The notes below the pieces were generated by a model. That model did not search any database. It saw nothing but the letters and a program-made list of their open reading frames with translations, and was not told the origin of the DNA. 64,000 bases of DNA from Candidatus Hydrogenedens sp. GTDB lineage: Bacteria; Hydrogenedentota; Hydrogenedentia; Hydrogenedentales; JAEUWI01. The stretch spans positions 329,605 to 393,604 of the forward strand of contig WGMK01000007.1 in NCBI GenBank assembly GCA_016125095.1, read 5' to 3'. Shown here piece after piece: positions 20,808-29,238 of this stretch. How positions within the stretch are numbered: position 1 is the first letter of the stretch; each line of letters begins with the position of its first letter. Both the position numbers and the translations under genes were made by a program.

Positions 20808-20942
20808 CTTAACGAAGGCGTAAGTAATCGGGCACTGGAGTCAGGACGCGCGTCGAGAAAGTTTCAGTCAGCATCGGGCAGCAAACGGAGTTTCGGGCGC
20901 GCGCCCTGCAAACGCCCTACGGGGCAGCAGGGAGACAAACGT

Positions 20943-21431
20943 ATGCAGACGATTCGAGACGTACTCAAGCGGAGGGACACGTACTGGGTCGAGGCGGGCG
21001 ACACCGTCCGTTCTGCGGTTCGCTACCTGTGCGAACGCAAGACGGGCGCTGTCGCAGTCAAGGAAGGCGATGAGGTCGTCGGCGTGTTCTCGGAACGCGA
21101 CCTGATGCACAAGGTCGTTAACGAGGGGCGCAATCCCGACAAGATCACGGTGCGCGACGTCATGACCTCGCGCCTCATCTCGATCGGCATCGACGACGAG
21201 ATCCACCTCGCCAAGGCGCAGATGTACAAGAACCGCGTGCGCCACCTGCTGGTGCTCGGGCGTGAAGAACAGTTCAAGGGCCTCGTGTCCATGCGCGACT
21301 TGGTCGATGCGGACATCGCGGACTCGAGTGAACTGATTCACCGCCTGAACGATCACTACTACCAGGAAGCGTACAAGACGACAATCCGCTTCAGCTCGAA
21401 CCGGATGATCACGCAGCGCTTCACCGTCTAG
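20943..21431 (+). CDS. CBS-domain pair protein
   Basis: The protein has 162 residues consisting of two CBS motifs in tandem (about 1-65 and 66-130), recognisable by TVRSAVRYLCERKTGAVAV, VVGVFSERDLMHKVV, VRDVMTSRLISIGIDDEI and GLVSMRDLVDADI. CBS pairs bind adenosine nucleotides and act as sensors. A short C-terminal tail (130-162) is not part of the domains. AGGGAG precedes the ATG. The gene has its own probable promoter and a strong terminator behind it, so it is a single-gene unit. Confidence 0.88.
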   Translation: MQTIRDVLKRRDTYWVEAGDTVRSAVRYLCERKTGAVAVKEGDEVVGVFSERDLMHKVVNEGRNPDKITVRDVMTSRLISIGIDDEIHLAKAQMYKNRVRHLLVLGREEQFKGLVSMRDLVDADIADSSELIHRLNDHYYQEAYKTTIRFSSNRMITQRFTV

Positions 21432-21450
21432 GCGGAGAAGCAGCCGATAA

Positions 21451-21495
21451 GTGCGGCATCCGCGCATTCCGCGCGGGTGCCGCATCGCTTTTTAT
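21451..21495 (+). terminator. Rho-independent terminator after the CBS gene
   Basis: A 15-bp stem (21451-21465 with 21471-21485; 13 Watson-Crick pairs and two G-U) with a five-base loop is followed by a T run (21489-21493). Confidence 0.85.
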
Positions 21496-21504
21496 AGCAA
21501 GCGG

Positions 21505-21534
21505 TTGCATCGGGACGGGGCCACAGGGAATACT
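21505..21534 (+). promoter_or_regulatory. Candidate promoter of ilvE
   Basis: TTGCAT (21505-21510) and AATACT (21529-21534) are 18 bases apart, directly behind the CBS terminator. This predicts a start near 21541 and a leader of about 80 bases. It excludes a longer coding start at 21554 only weakly. Confidence 0.45.
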
Positions 21535-21622
21535 ATGCGCCTTCCCGGGCTCCTTGGCAGGTGCGCATGGCCGCTGCTATGGGCGGAGCCTATTCATTTT
21601 GACGGGTAAAGAAGGAACGGTA

Positions 21623-22573
21623 ATGTCGAAAGCACATCGGGCGCTGATGGAGTCCGGCCGGCTGGCCTATTTCGAAGGGGCGTATATCCCGACCGAAGAG
21701 GCCAAGGTGAGCGTAATGACGCATGCCTTCAACTACGGCACCGGCCTCTTCGAGGGCATCCGCGCCTACTGGGTGAAGGATGAAAACCAGCACCTGATCT
21801 TCCGGCTGCCGGAGCATATCGACCGCCTGCACCGCAATTGCAGCGTCTTGTTCATGGATATTCCGGAAACGCCCCAGGAAATGGGCGATATTTGCTGCGA
21901 ACTGGTCCGCCAGTCGGGTATTCACGAGGGCATTTACCTGCGCCCGCTGGTGTACAAGAGCCAGACCTCGCTGGGCCCGTCCGTGCAGGGCATCGAGAGC
22001 AAACTCTGCGCCTATTGCATCAAGCTCGGTGATTACGTCGACATTCAGGAAGGCCTCGATGTCGCGGTCTCCTCGTGGCGCCGCCTGGCCGACAATGCGA
22101 TTCCCAGCCGCGCGAAGTCCACGGGCAGCTACATCAACTCCTCGCTGGCCGCTTCCGAGGCCAAGATGTCCGGCTTCGACGAGGCCATCTTCCTGCGCGA
22201 GGACGGCACCGTTGCCGAGGGCAGCGCCATGAACATCTTCATGGTGCTCGATGGCAAGCTGATAACCACGCCGCCCTCGGCCGATATCCTAGTCGGCATC
22301 ACGCGCAACTCGGTCATGGAACTGGCCGAGAAGATGCTGGGCCTGGAAGTCGTCGAGCGCCCCATCAGCCGTACCGAGCTGTACGTCTGCGACGAGTTGT
22401 TCTTCTGCGGCACGGGCGCGCAAGTCGCGCCGGTCCGTTCGGTCGATCGCCGCGAAGTGGGGGGCGGCAAGCCCGGCCCCATCACCCGCGGCCTGCAGAC
22501 GCTGTACTTCGACGTCGTCATGGGCAAAGTGCCGGAATACCGCCACTGGTGCACGGAGGTGGCGCCCGCCTAG
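21623..22573 (+). CDS. ilvE: Branched-chain amino acid aminotransferase
   Basis: The protein has 316 residues of fold-type IV PLP aminotransferase. It exchanges amino groups between Leu, Ile or Val and 2-oxoglutarate. Marks: MTHAFNYGTGLFEGIRAY near the N-terminus, SWRRLADNAIPSRAKSTGSY with PLP Lys165, EAIFLREDGTVAEGSAMNIF, and the C-terminal CDELFFCGTGAQVAPV. The ATG at 21623 is set by the AAGGAACGG just before it; the frame continues upstream to 21554 without family similarity. A small membrane protein and a class II aldolase follow on the same strand. Confidence 0.95.
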   Translation: MSKAHRALMESGRLAYFEGAYIPTEEAKVSVMTHAFNYGTGLFEGIRAYWVKDENQHLIFRLPEHIDRLHRNCSVLFMDIPETPQEMGDICCELVRQSGIHEGIYLRPLVYKSQTSLGPSVQGIESKLCAYCIKLGDYVDIQEGLDVAVSSWRRLADNAIPSRAKSTGSYINSSLAASEAKMSGFDEAIFLREDGTVAEGSAMNIFMVLDGKLITTPPSADILVGITRNSVMELAEKMLGLEVVERPISRTELYVCDELFFCGTGAQVAPVRSVDRREVGGGKPGPITRGLQTLYFDVVMGKVPEYRHWCTEVAPA

Positions 22574-22594
22574 CGGCGCGCGTCGGGGGATTCG

Positions 22595-22894
22595 ATGCTG
22601 GCGATTTTCCGAGACTGGCGCTTCTGGCTGAACTACCTGTTCAGCCTGCTGCTCACGGTGTGGATTCCCATGGCGCGGCTCGAGTTCCGCTTCGAGGAAA
22701 CCAACGAGGTCGTCAAGACCACCGTGCTGCCCATGTACCAGATATACATCGACTTCGTGCAGCACCCTGGCACGCCGCAATATTACAAGTACATCGCCCT
22801 GCACCTCGGGGGCGTGTTCGCCATCACGGCGGTCGTCTGGTTCCTCATGCAGCGCCGCGCCAAGCCCGGCGCCGAATCGGCGGACGAAGCATGA
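22595..22894 (+). CDS. Small two-span membrane protein, unknown function
   Basis: The protein has 99 residues with two hydrophobic segments (about 8-28 and 66-87) around a charged loop (RLEFRFEETNEVVKTTVLPMYQIYIDF). No family is recognised. GGGGGA precedes the ATG. It ends in an ATGA overlap with the class II aldolase gene, so the two are co-expressed. A function cannot be named. Confidence 0.6.
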   Translation: MLAIFRDWRFWLNYLFSLLLTVWIPMARLEFRFEETNEVVKTTVLPMYQIYIDFVQHPGTPQYYKYIALHLGGVFAITAVVWFLMQRRAKPGAESADEA

Positions 22895-23550
22895 GCGAAG
22901 ACGCGCTGCGCGATCTGATCTGCGACATCGGGCGCCGGCTCTATGCCCGCAATCTCGCAACGGCTACCGACGGCAACATCAGCACGCGGTTGGGGGACAA
23001 CCGGTATCTGATCACCCGGAGTGGCGTATCGAAGGGCTACCTCACGCATGCGGATGTCTTGGTGGCGGACGGCAGCGGCGCGCTGCTGGAAGGCTCGGGC
23101 AAGGTTTCGAGCGAATTCACCACCCATCTTGCCGTATACGAAGAGCGGCCGGACGCCGTGGCCGTGGTACACGCGCATCCGCCCTATGCCACCGCCCTTA
23201 CGCTGGCCGGCGTGTCGCTCTGCGATCCCGTGCTGCCGGAATTCGTCATGGCCCTTGGAGGCGCGCCGACGACGCCCTATGCCACGCCGGGCACCCCGGA
23301 AGGCGGCGATCAAATCCGCCTCCTGGCCCGCGAGGCCGACGCCATCATGCTCGACCGGCACGGTGCGGTCACCCTGGGCGAATCGCTGCTCGATGCCTAC
23401 TACAAGATGGAAAAGCTCGAGCACGCCGCCGAGACCTTGCACCACGCGCTCGCGCTGGGTTCGGTGAAGCGTCTCAGCCGGGCCGACCTGGACAAGCTCT
23501 TCGAGGCACGCAAGGCCTACGGCGCGACCGGCAAGGTTTTCCGCGTTTAG
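22891..23550 (+). CDS. Class II aldolase/adducin family protein (fuculose-phosphate aldolase-like)
   Basis: The protein has 219 residues with a single class II aldolase domain. Zinc ligands expected from L-fuculose-1-phosphate aldolase are present: His94 and His96 in VVHAHPP, and His157 in DRHGAV, with the catalytic acid Glu75 in SSEFTTH. The N-terminal NLATATDGNISTRLG glycine loop binds the phosphate. It likely cleaves or forms a hydroxyketone phosphate in sugar metabolism; the exact substrate is open (fuculose, rhamnulose, ribulose or methylthioribulose type). It starts by ATGA overlap and converges with the next gene with overlapping stops. Confidence 0.87.
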   Translation: MSEDALRDLICDIGRRLYARNLATATDGNISTRLGDNRYLITRSGVSKGYLTHADVLVADGSGALLEGSGKVSSEFTTHLAVYEERPDAVAVVHAHPPYATALTLAGVSLCDPVLPEFVMALGGAPTTPYATPGTPEGGDQIRLLAREADAIMLDRHGAVTLGESLLDAYYKMEKLEHAAETLHHALALGSVKRLSRADLDKLFEARKAYGATGKVFRV

Positions 23551-24518
23551 CGGGGAACTGCGGGCGTGCGGCGCCGCGGCACCGAATCCGGCTGGTAGGG
23601 CGGCAGCTCGCTCAAGATGCGCGGCCCCTCCATCCACAGCCACCAGACATGCTCCGGCACCGCCGTCAGCCGATCATGCGTGACCACATGCGCCGGCCGG
23701 AGTTTCCGCCGCCAGGCCCGCGCCAAATCGCCGCTGTCGCAGCCGGTCAAATAGACATAGCGCAGGCGGCGGCTGACCTCGTCATGGGACAAATCGGCGG
23801 GCGTGAAGTAGCCCTCGTGGGTAATCAGGCCCTCCGAGGTGCCGTGGCTGCCCACCACCACGAATTCGCCCTCGCGGAAGGCCCGGCGCAGGTTCTCGGG
23901 CGAAATGGGCAGCACCTGGGTCTCTACGTCGCCGTAGCGCGCCTTCGCTGCCAGCGCGAGCGGATAGGCCCCCAGCCGGAACAGGAAGGCCGGAAAACGC
24001 TTGTTGTCTTCGTAAACGAAAAACACCTTGCCGCTCGCGGCGTCGGAACGGGTGAGCAGCTGCGCGTGCGCCGTGACACCCGCCGTCACCCCAAGCAGCA
24101 CGAGCGCCAACACCAGAAACGAAGCCGCCACGCCACGTACCCAGGCACGGCTGCCGAGCGCCGACAGCACCGGGGCCGGCGTCTGCGGCCGCCACAGCGC
24201 GTGGATGAGCGCGAAGAAGTACACCACCAGCCAGGCGAGAAGCGTCTTCCACAAGGCGTCCAGCGTCCGCGGCTCGAGTTTCCACGCCTGGTACACTTCG
24301 CGAAAATGGATCATGACATATGATATAAAGATAACGCTTATGGCGAAGAGCAACACTAGCAGGGCGAGCAAAAACACGGCACCCAGCGCATTCCGGCGGT
24401 GGGATTTGGCGAGCGGATAGCGGGGCGCTAGGAACCGCTCCGGCACCAACGCCGGTATCAGCAGATACATGGCCGCCGACATGAGGCGGTCTGATAGTGA
24501 AGAACTTGCGATGGACAC
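23547..24518 (-). CDS. Membrane protein with possible caspase-fold (clan CD) C-terminal domain
   Basis: The protein has 323 residues. Three hydrophobic helices lie at about 44-70, 91-109 and 127-149, followed by a soluble domain (about 160-323). In that domain VVVGSHGTSEG (His225) and, 35 residues later, YVYLTGCDSGD (Cys260) stand at strand ends. They resemble the His and Cys dyad of clan CD peptidases (CHAT, caspase and gingipain types). The spacing and the HG and CxSG contexts fit, but no further motif confirms it. The start is GTG at 24518; ATG codons at 24482 and 24470 are alternatives, and none has a clear ribosome site. It is annotated as hypothetical by default. Confidence 0.5.
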   Translation of the reverse strand: MSIASSSLSDRLMSAAMYLLIPALVPERFLAPRYPLAKSHRRNALGAVFLLALLVLLFAISVIFISYVMIHFREVYQAWKLEPRTLDALWKTLLAWLVVYFFALIHALWRPQTPAPVLSALGSRAWVRGVAASFLVLALVLLGVTAGVTAHAQLLTRSDAASGKVFFVYEDNKRFPAFLFRLGAYPLALAAKARYGDVETQVLPISPENLRRAFREGEFVVVGSHGTSEGLITHEGYFTPADLSHDEVSRRLRYVYLTGCDSGDLARAWRRKLRPAHVVTHDRLTAVPEHVWWLWMEGPRILSELPPYQPDSVPRRRTPAVPR

Positions 24519-24648
24519 AGTGCGAATGGTTCTATGATGTCAAGTGTAATACAGGCCAGTAGGGCGTCGCGCCCGCTGGGTTTGTTGAATTGAAGAACGC
24601 TTCGTTTCTAACGTTTTCCGCAGTATGCGAAGCCACAAAGGACCCTTT

Positions 24649-24677
24649 TGCATTGTTTGCTTGGTTAGACTATTATC
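24649..24677 (+). promoter_or_regulatory. Sigma70-type promoter
   Basis: TTGCAT (24649-24654) and TATTAT (24672-24677) are 17 bases apart, a good match. The start would lie near 24684, close to the ATG at 24702, with GGAGAG between. It drives the zinc-ribbon protein and probably the following two genes. Confidence 0.65.
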
Positions 24678-24701
24678 CCACGCAGCACCGGAGAGATACC
24701 A

Positions 24702-25784
24702 ATGTCGGACGACGATAAGCAGCTCAATGAAGGCCAGCGTCAGTGTATGGCCTGCCGCAATTGGGTGAGCGTCCTCGCGACCAAGTGTCACTATTGCGGC
24801 GAGCCCCTCGGGCGTCCGCGCCGCGAAGAAGTCCGGATGACCGTCGAGGATCTCGGCGGGGTCAGCCAGAGCCAGTACACGGTGTCCGGGAATGTGATGG
24901 ACGCCCTCGAGGCCTTCCGCGCCGAAAACCTGAACGAACAGGAAGAACAGCGGCGGCAGCGCGAGGAAATGGGCCAGTCCTGGTTCGGCAAGAAATCCTC
25001 GTTCGATTCGCAGGGCGAGCCCAAGCACGACCTGCCGGAACTCGACGAACACCACCAGTCGTTGGCTGAGGCGGTGCTATCCGGTGCCGCTGCAGCCACG
25101 CCGCGGCCCGCGCGCCGTAAGAAATCCGGCATATCCCCGGACACCATTCGCAATGTCGGCATCGGTGTGGCCGTCGTGGTCGTCCTGGCGCTGGGTTATC
25201 AATTCGGTTATCCCGCGTTGCAGGGTATGATGAACCCCGCCGAAGAGCCCGCGCAGGCGACGTATCAGAACCGCGCGCGCTCCATCCTCTCCAGCGGCGG
25301 TCCCACAATCGACGCGCTCGAGGAGGCGCACACCGCTATCGGACACGACCAGACTGAAGAAAACGCGCAGATACTCGGCGAGGTACGGCAGGCCTTCATT
25401 TCCGAAATCGAAGCGATGCTGGACGCCCGGCGTTATTCGCAGGATGAGTTGGACAAGGCCAGCGAACTGACCCAGCGGGCAGCCCGGGTCGACCATTCGC
25501 CTGAAATCGGCGACTTGGTGGCCACGGTGAATAAAGAGGTCGCCCTGCACAAGTTCGTGCTGGTCAGCGTCGATACTGAGAATCAAAAGGCCACATTCAA
25601 TTTGAATAATCAGTACGCAGATCAGTCTGAACAGACGGTCGGTGTCGGCGAGCGCCTCGAGGATCGGTTCATTGTCACCTCGATCATGAACAACTCGGTG
25701 CGGCTGGAAGACACCCTGCGGAAGCCCAACGGACGGCAGCGGCCCCTCGTCAGCCGTCCGTTTCAACCCGTCTCAGCGGACTAA
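24702..25784 (+). CDS. Zinc-ribbon, single-TM protein with PilP/GspC-like C-terminus
   Basis: The protein has 360 residues. At the N-terminus Cys15-x2-Cys18 and Cys29-x2-Cys32 form a zinc ribbon (CMAC to CHYC), on the cytosolic side. A charged, Glu/Gln-rich region (about 70-125) precedes one membrane helix (about 151-168). The outer part is helical (190-280) and ends in a small beta-rich segment (KATFNLNNQYADQSEQTVGVGERLEDRFIVTSI, with VRLED). That segment resembles the homology region of PilP/GspC pilus and secretion proteins. No full family match is recognised. A link to the pilus system of pilT is possible, not shown. A lipoprotein gene follows at 25880. Confidence 0.6.
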   Translation: MSDDDKQLNEGQRQCMACRNWVSVLATKCHYCGEPLGRPRREEVRMTVEDLGGVSQSQYTVSGNVMDALEAFRAENLNEQEEQRRQREEMGQSWFGKKSSFDSQGEPKHDLPELDEHHQSLAEAVLSGAAAATPRPARRKKSGISPDTIRNVGIGVAVVVVLALGYQFGYPALQGMMNPAEEPAQATYQNRARSILSSGGPTIDALEEAHTAIGHDQTEENAQILGEVRQAFISEIEAMLDARRYSQDELDKASELTQRAARVDHSPEIGDLVATVNKEVALHKFVLVSVDTENQKATFNLNNQYADQSEQTVGVGERLEDRFIVTSIMNNSVRLEDTLRKPNGRQRPLVSRPFQPVSAD

Positions 25785-25879
25785 TCCGGAACACTCAGGG
25801 GGCAGTAACTGGAATGCGCACCACCGGTTAGCGTACCGTTATGCCTTTACTGAACAACGTTTTGCGGGGAATCTTGACA

Positions 25880-26491
25880 ATGCGTAGGATTTTGGTAGCG
25901 TTGCTGGTGCTGGCGAGTCTGGGGGGATTGGCGACAGGTTGTGCGCGTAACCGGGGGCCCTTCGTGCCGCCGGCCGTGTCGGAACCCGCGGCGACCAACG
26001 ACCGCGACGCCTACGAGCGGCAGTTGACGACGCTGGTAGAGCGTCGAGTGGCGGACGCCACGCGCGAGAGCGCGGCGCGCCAGCAGGAAGTCATCCGTAA
26101 ATCGCCCTATTACTACCGCGAATACACCAGCTATCCGCAGGGCGCGACGCCGGTGGAGATCGAGTTTACCGAAACCGAGAGCCGCAGCAAGCCGCTCACG
26201 GCGAGCGTGAAGCTGGAAATGATCCGCTACAGCACGAAGCTGCAACGCGACCAAAACACGGCCGCGCGCGACACGAACTTCTATCGCGACACCGGCATCG
26301 AGACGCAGGAGTACATTCTGCGCAACAACCGCTGGGTAAGCGTGGGCGACACCTTCGTGGCGGAAACCAGCGAAGAGAACGTCGGCGGCTCTTGGGTGCC
26401 GGTGCGGGTGGAGGAGACGGAAGTGCCGCAGATCAAGGAATCGGAAGGCGGCTGGTTCAAGCGTACCTGGCGCAATATCACCGGCGGCTGA
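25880..26491 (+). CDS. Lipoprotein, unknown function
   Basis: The protein has 203 residues. The signal peptide MRRILVALLVLASLGG ends in lipobox LATGC. The mature protein is polar, with a beta-rich middle (PVEIEFTETESRSKPLTASVKLEMIRYSTKL) and a C-terminus with many Glu residues. No family is recognised. GGGGAA precedes the ATG at 25880; an in-frame ATG at 25841 would put 13 extra residues before the signal and is rejected. It probably shares a transcript with the zinc-ribbon protein upstream. Confidence 0.7.
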   Translation: MRRILVALLVLASLGGLATGCARNRGPFVPPAVSEPAATNDRDAYERQLTTLVERRVADATRESAARQQEVIRKSPYYYREYTSYPQGATPVEIEFTETESRSKPLTASVKLEMIRYSTKLQRDQNTAARDTNFYRDTGIETQEYILRNNRWVSVGDTFVAETSEENVGGSWVPVRVEETEVPQIKESEGGWFKRTWRNITGG

Positions 26492-26502
26492 GCCGCGGCG
26501 GT

Positions 26503-27840
26503 ATGACGGATACAACGCGCAACACCGCCGATGCCCCGTCCCTGGCATTCCTTGCCGGTCTGGCGGTCCTGGTGGCGCTGTTCCTGTTCACTTCGGCCTG
26601 GGCGCTGCGCACCATCGTGCTGGGCGATTCCGCCAACAGCCGGCTCGCCACGGCCTACGCCCTCGTGCACCACGGCCACTGGTGGATTGACGACCGCGGC
26701 GAGGACCACCCGAACCCTTTCGAGGCGGGCACGGTGGACAAGGTGGAGCTGGACGGCCGCATCCTCAGCACGAAGCCGCCCGTGCTTCCGCTGCTCATGA
26801 CGGCCGAGTATGCCGCGTTCCACCACGGGCTCGGCTGGACGCTCATGGAGGACCGCGATCAGACGCGCTGGATGATCCGCTTCATGGTGTTCACCCTGAG
26901 CGTGCTGCCCATGGCGGCGGCTTTGGTGTTCTTTGCACTGGCGCTGCGGATGCTGGGCGCCACGGAGGCCGTCTCGCTGTTCCTGACGGCGGCGCTGGCT
27001 TTCGGTTCGCAGGTGATGGGCTTCGCGCCCGGCATCAACAATCACGTGCCCTGCGTCGCCGTGCTCTGCGTGATGGGCTATATCGTCGTCGGCCTGGTCA
27101 CCCGCAAACTGCCGCCGCGCCCGGTGTATTTCTACGCCTATGGCCTATGCGGCGCGCTGGTGTTCACGCTCGACATGCCCGCCACCATCTACGCCGCCGC
27201 GGCCGGGCTGGCGCTGTTGGCGAAATTCCCCCGGCAGGCCTCCATGTTCGGCGGTGCCGGGCTGGCCCTGCCGCTGCTGGCGCACTTCGCCGCCATGCTC
27301 GATTCCAGCGGCAGCATTCTGCCCATCCAGACGCGCGAATCCCTCTACCTCTACGAAGCGGCCTACTGGCGCAATCCCGGCGGCATCGACGCCCTGAACG
27401 AGCCGAAGCTGATTTACCTCTTCCACATGACCTTCGGGCGCTTCGGCACCTTCCTGCTGTTTCCCGTGCTCGCGCTGGGTCTGGCCGGGTTCGTGAAAGA
27501 GACGCTGCGCCCCGGCAACCTGCGACCCTGGGTGCTCGGCGCCTTCGCCTGCTTTGTCGTGGTCACCGCCTACTACATGCTCAAGACCAACAACTACGGC
27601 GGCGCCGCCTACGGCTTCCGCTGGCACATGGCCTCCGTGCCCGCGCTGCTCTTGATGGCCGTGCCCGTCATGCCGCCCGCCGCGCCGCGCTGGGTGTGGG
27701 GGATCGCCGTCGCCCTGCTCGCCGTCTCCGGTTTCAGCGCCTGGCAATGCTACCAGGCCCCCTGGGGCACCGGCGGCGAATGGACCGTCCACCACCTCTT
27801 CGGACCCGCCGTAGTCACCGACGCGGCGGACGCGGGATAG
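26503..27840 (+). CDS. Polytopic membrane protein, GT-C glycosyltransferase-like
   Basis: The protein has 445 residues with about ten hydrophobic helices. The first outer loop reads GDSANSRLATAYALVHHGHWWIDDR and then VELDGRILSTKPPVLPLLMTAEYA. This resembles GT-C-type membrane proteins with a DGR-x-KPP loop, in which a lipid-linked sugar donor is used. The usual Asp-Glu pair is not clear, so catalytic activity is uncertain. The ATG at 26503 is 11 bases after the lipoprotein stop. It ends at a repeat-filled convergent junction. Confidence 0.55.
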   Translation: MTDTTRNTADAPSLAFLAGLAVLVALFLFTSAWALRTIVLGDSANSRLATAYALVHHGHWWIDDRGEDHPNPFEAGTVDKVELDGRILSTKPPVLPLLMTAEYAAFHHGLGWTLMEDRDQTRWMIRFMVFTLSVLPMAAALVFFALALRMLGATEAVSLFLTAALAFGSQVMGFAPGINNHVPCVAVLCVMGYIVVGLVTRKLPPRPVYFYAYGLCGALVFTLDMPATIYAAAAGLALLAKFPRQASMFGGAGLALPLLAHFAAMLDSSGSILPIQTRESLYLYEAAYWRNPGGIDALNEPKLIYLFHMTFGRFGTFLLFPVLALGLAGFVKETLRPGNLRPWVLGAFACFVVVTAYYMLKTNNYGGAAYGFRWHMASVPALLLMAVPVMPPAAPRWVWGIAVALLAVSGFSAWQCYQAPWGTGGEWTVHHLFGPAVVTDAADAG

Positions 27841-28239
27841 AAGACGCGACGGTGGGGCGAACGGCAAGAGATCCGAGGCTGTCGGATTACGCCAAGAACT
27901 GGCGCCACCACGCGTTCGCGCGCTATCGACCACCTCTTCAAACTGCGGCAGCAGTCGAAATATCGTAGCCCCGCGGTTGCACCGCGTTTCGCGGGGCTAC
28001 CCGGGGACCTGATGGTTTCCGAGGCGAACCGCGGCAGCGGTTCCTAAAACGCACTACACCATCGGTGCGATTGAATAACCGCTACCGCGGTTGCGGGCGC
28101 TCGCCTTTGCACCCCGGGTAGACCGCCGGGGACGACGGCCAACCCGGGGCTACGATGATGAAACCACTTCCGTGGTTTTGGGAGTGCGGGCGTACAAGAT
28201 TGTACGCCACCCACCGTCCTTGGCTCTTGCGGAAGCTCG
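27841..28239. repeat. Gene-free convergent junction with a cluster of palindromes
   Basis: No gene is seen. Palindromes: 27965-28000 (11-bp stem, GC-rich), inverted copies 28027-28042 and 28077-28092 (15 of 16 bases match), 28161-28178 (7-bp stem) and 28189-28208 (9-bp stem). The words resemble those of the cluster at 999-1145 in style (short GC hairpins with small loops), and the location is the same: between two gene ends. It could act as a two-way terminator or a mobile REP-like array. Confidence 0.7.
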
Positions 28240-29238
28240 TTATGCCGGGTCCCAATCGGCGAGGCCGATGCCGAGCGCGTAGCTGCGGGTGTCGGGGGCG
28301 GCTATCTTCACGGCGTCTTTTTCGGTCATGACGACGGTCAGTTCGCTGGGTATGCCGCTGAGGTCGAGCCGATGGTGGTCGGGGGCGAAGTGGGTGGTCT
28401 CGACCTTGGCGCCGATTTGCTCGAGCGTCTTGACGAAGGCGCGCGGGTCGCCGATGCCGCAGGCGGCGGCGACGCGGCGGCCCTTCAGGAATTCCAGCGG
28501 CACGTAGGTGTCTTCGGCCAGGTTGTGCAGGCGGTCGGGCACATGACTGGTCTTACGTATGCGGGCATCGGGAACGATACGCCGGACTTCCTGCTCTGCC
28601 GCTTCCACGTCTTGCGCCAGATCGCAACGGGTGAGCCAGATTTCGGTGGCGCGTTCGAGCGCTTCCGGGCGTTCGCGCAGGAGCCCGCGCGGCAGCAGGT
28701 GGCCGTTGGACAGGGGATGGCGCGCGTCGAGCAGCACGACGTCTTCGTCGCGCTCGAGCCGCACGGACTGAAAACCATCGTCGAGCAGCACCACCTGCGC
28801 GCCGCGCCGGACCGCTTCGGCCGCGCCCGCGACGCGGTCCGCGCTCTTGATCAGCAGCGCCTCGGGCACGCGCAGATGGATGACCGCCAATTCGTCGCCG
28901 AAGCCCGAGGCGATTCCCACGGGCGGGCTGTCCTTTTCCAGCACGAGAGGCTCGGGCGTTTTGCCGGAGAGGTAGCCGCGCGAGACGACGGCCACCCGGC
29001 GGCCCGCGTCGATTTCCTGCCGCGCGCGCTCCACGACGGCCGGCGTCTTGCCGGTACCCCCGGCGGTCAGGTTGCCGAAACTGACGACATGCGCCTCGAC
29101 GCGGAATTTGGGTTGGCGGTGCCGCCACCACATGCCGAGCGCCTGGGCGTTCGAGGCCAGCCCGAGCACCGGGGCAATCCAGTCCGGCGGCTGTTCGCCC
29201 CGCTCAATCCGCGCCTGTACGTCCGCGATCCAGCTCAT
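28240..29238 (-). CDS. lpxK: Tetraacyldisaccharide 4'-kinase
   Basis: The protein has 332 residues. It phosphorylates the lipid A disaccharide at the 4' position on the inner membrane, the sixth step of the Raetz pathway. The family P-loop is VVSFGNLTAGGTGKTP (about 51-66). VVSRGYLS and VVLLDDGFQ also match LpxK, as does TEKDAVK near the end. The hydrophobic N-terminal helix that anchors many LpxK proteins is weak here. Other lpx genes are not in the window, but lptD at 44628 agrees with an LPS outer membrane. The ATG overlaps the dprA stop as ATGA. Confidence 0.93.
   Translation of the reverse strand: MSWIADVQARIERGEQPPDWIAPVLGLASNAQALGMWWRHRQPKFRVEAHVVSFGNLTAGGTGKTPAVVERARQEIDAGRRVAVVSRGYLSGKTPEPLVLEKDSPPVGIASGFGDELAVIHLRVPEALLIKSADRVAGAAEAVRRGAQVVLLDDGFQSVRLERDEDVVLLDARHPLSNGHLLPRGLLRERPEALERATEIWLTRCDLAQDVEAAEQEVRRIVPDARIRKTSHVPDRLHNLAEDTYVPLEFLKGRRVAAACGIGDPRAFVKTLEQIGAKVETTHFAPDHHRLDLSGIPSELTVVMTEKDAVKIAAPDTRSYALGIGLADWDPA

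Noticed and set aside
24519..24560. TTGACA on the minus strand upstream of the caspase-like gene as a promoter
   Set aside because: A good -35 is present near 24540, but no acceptable -10 follows at 16-18 bases, so it was not listed.
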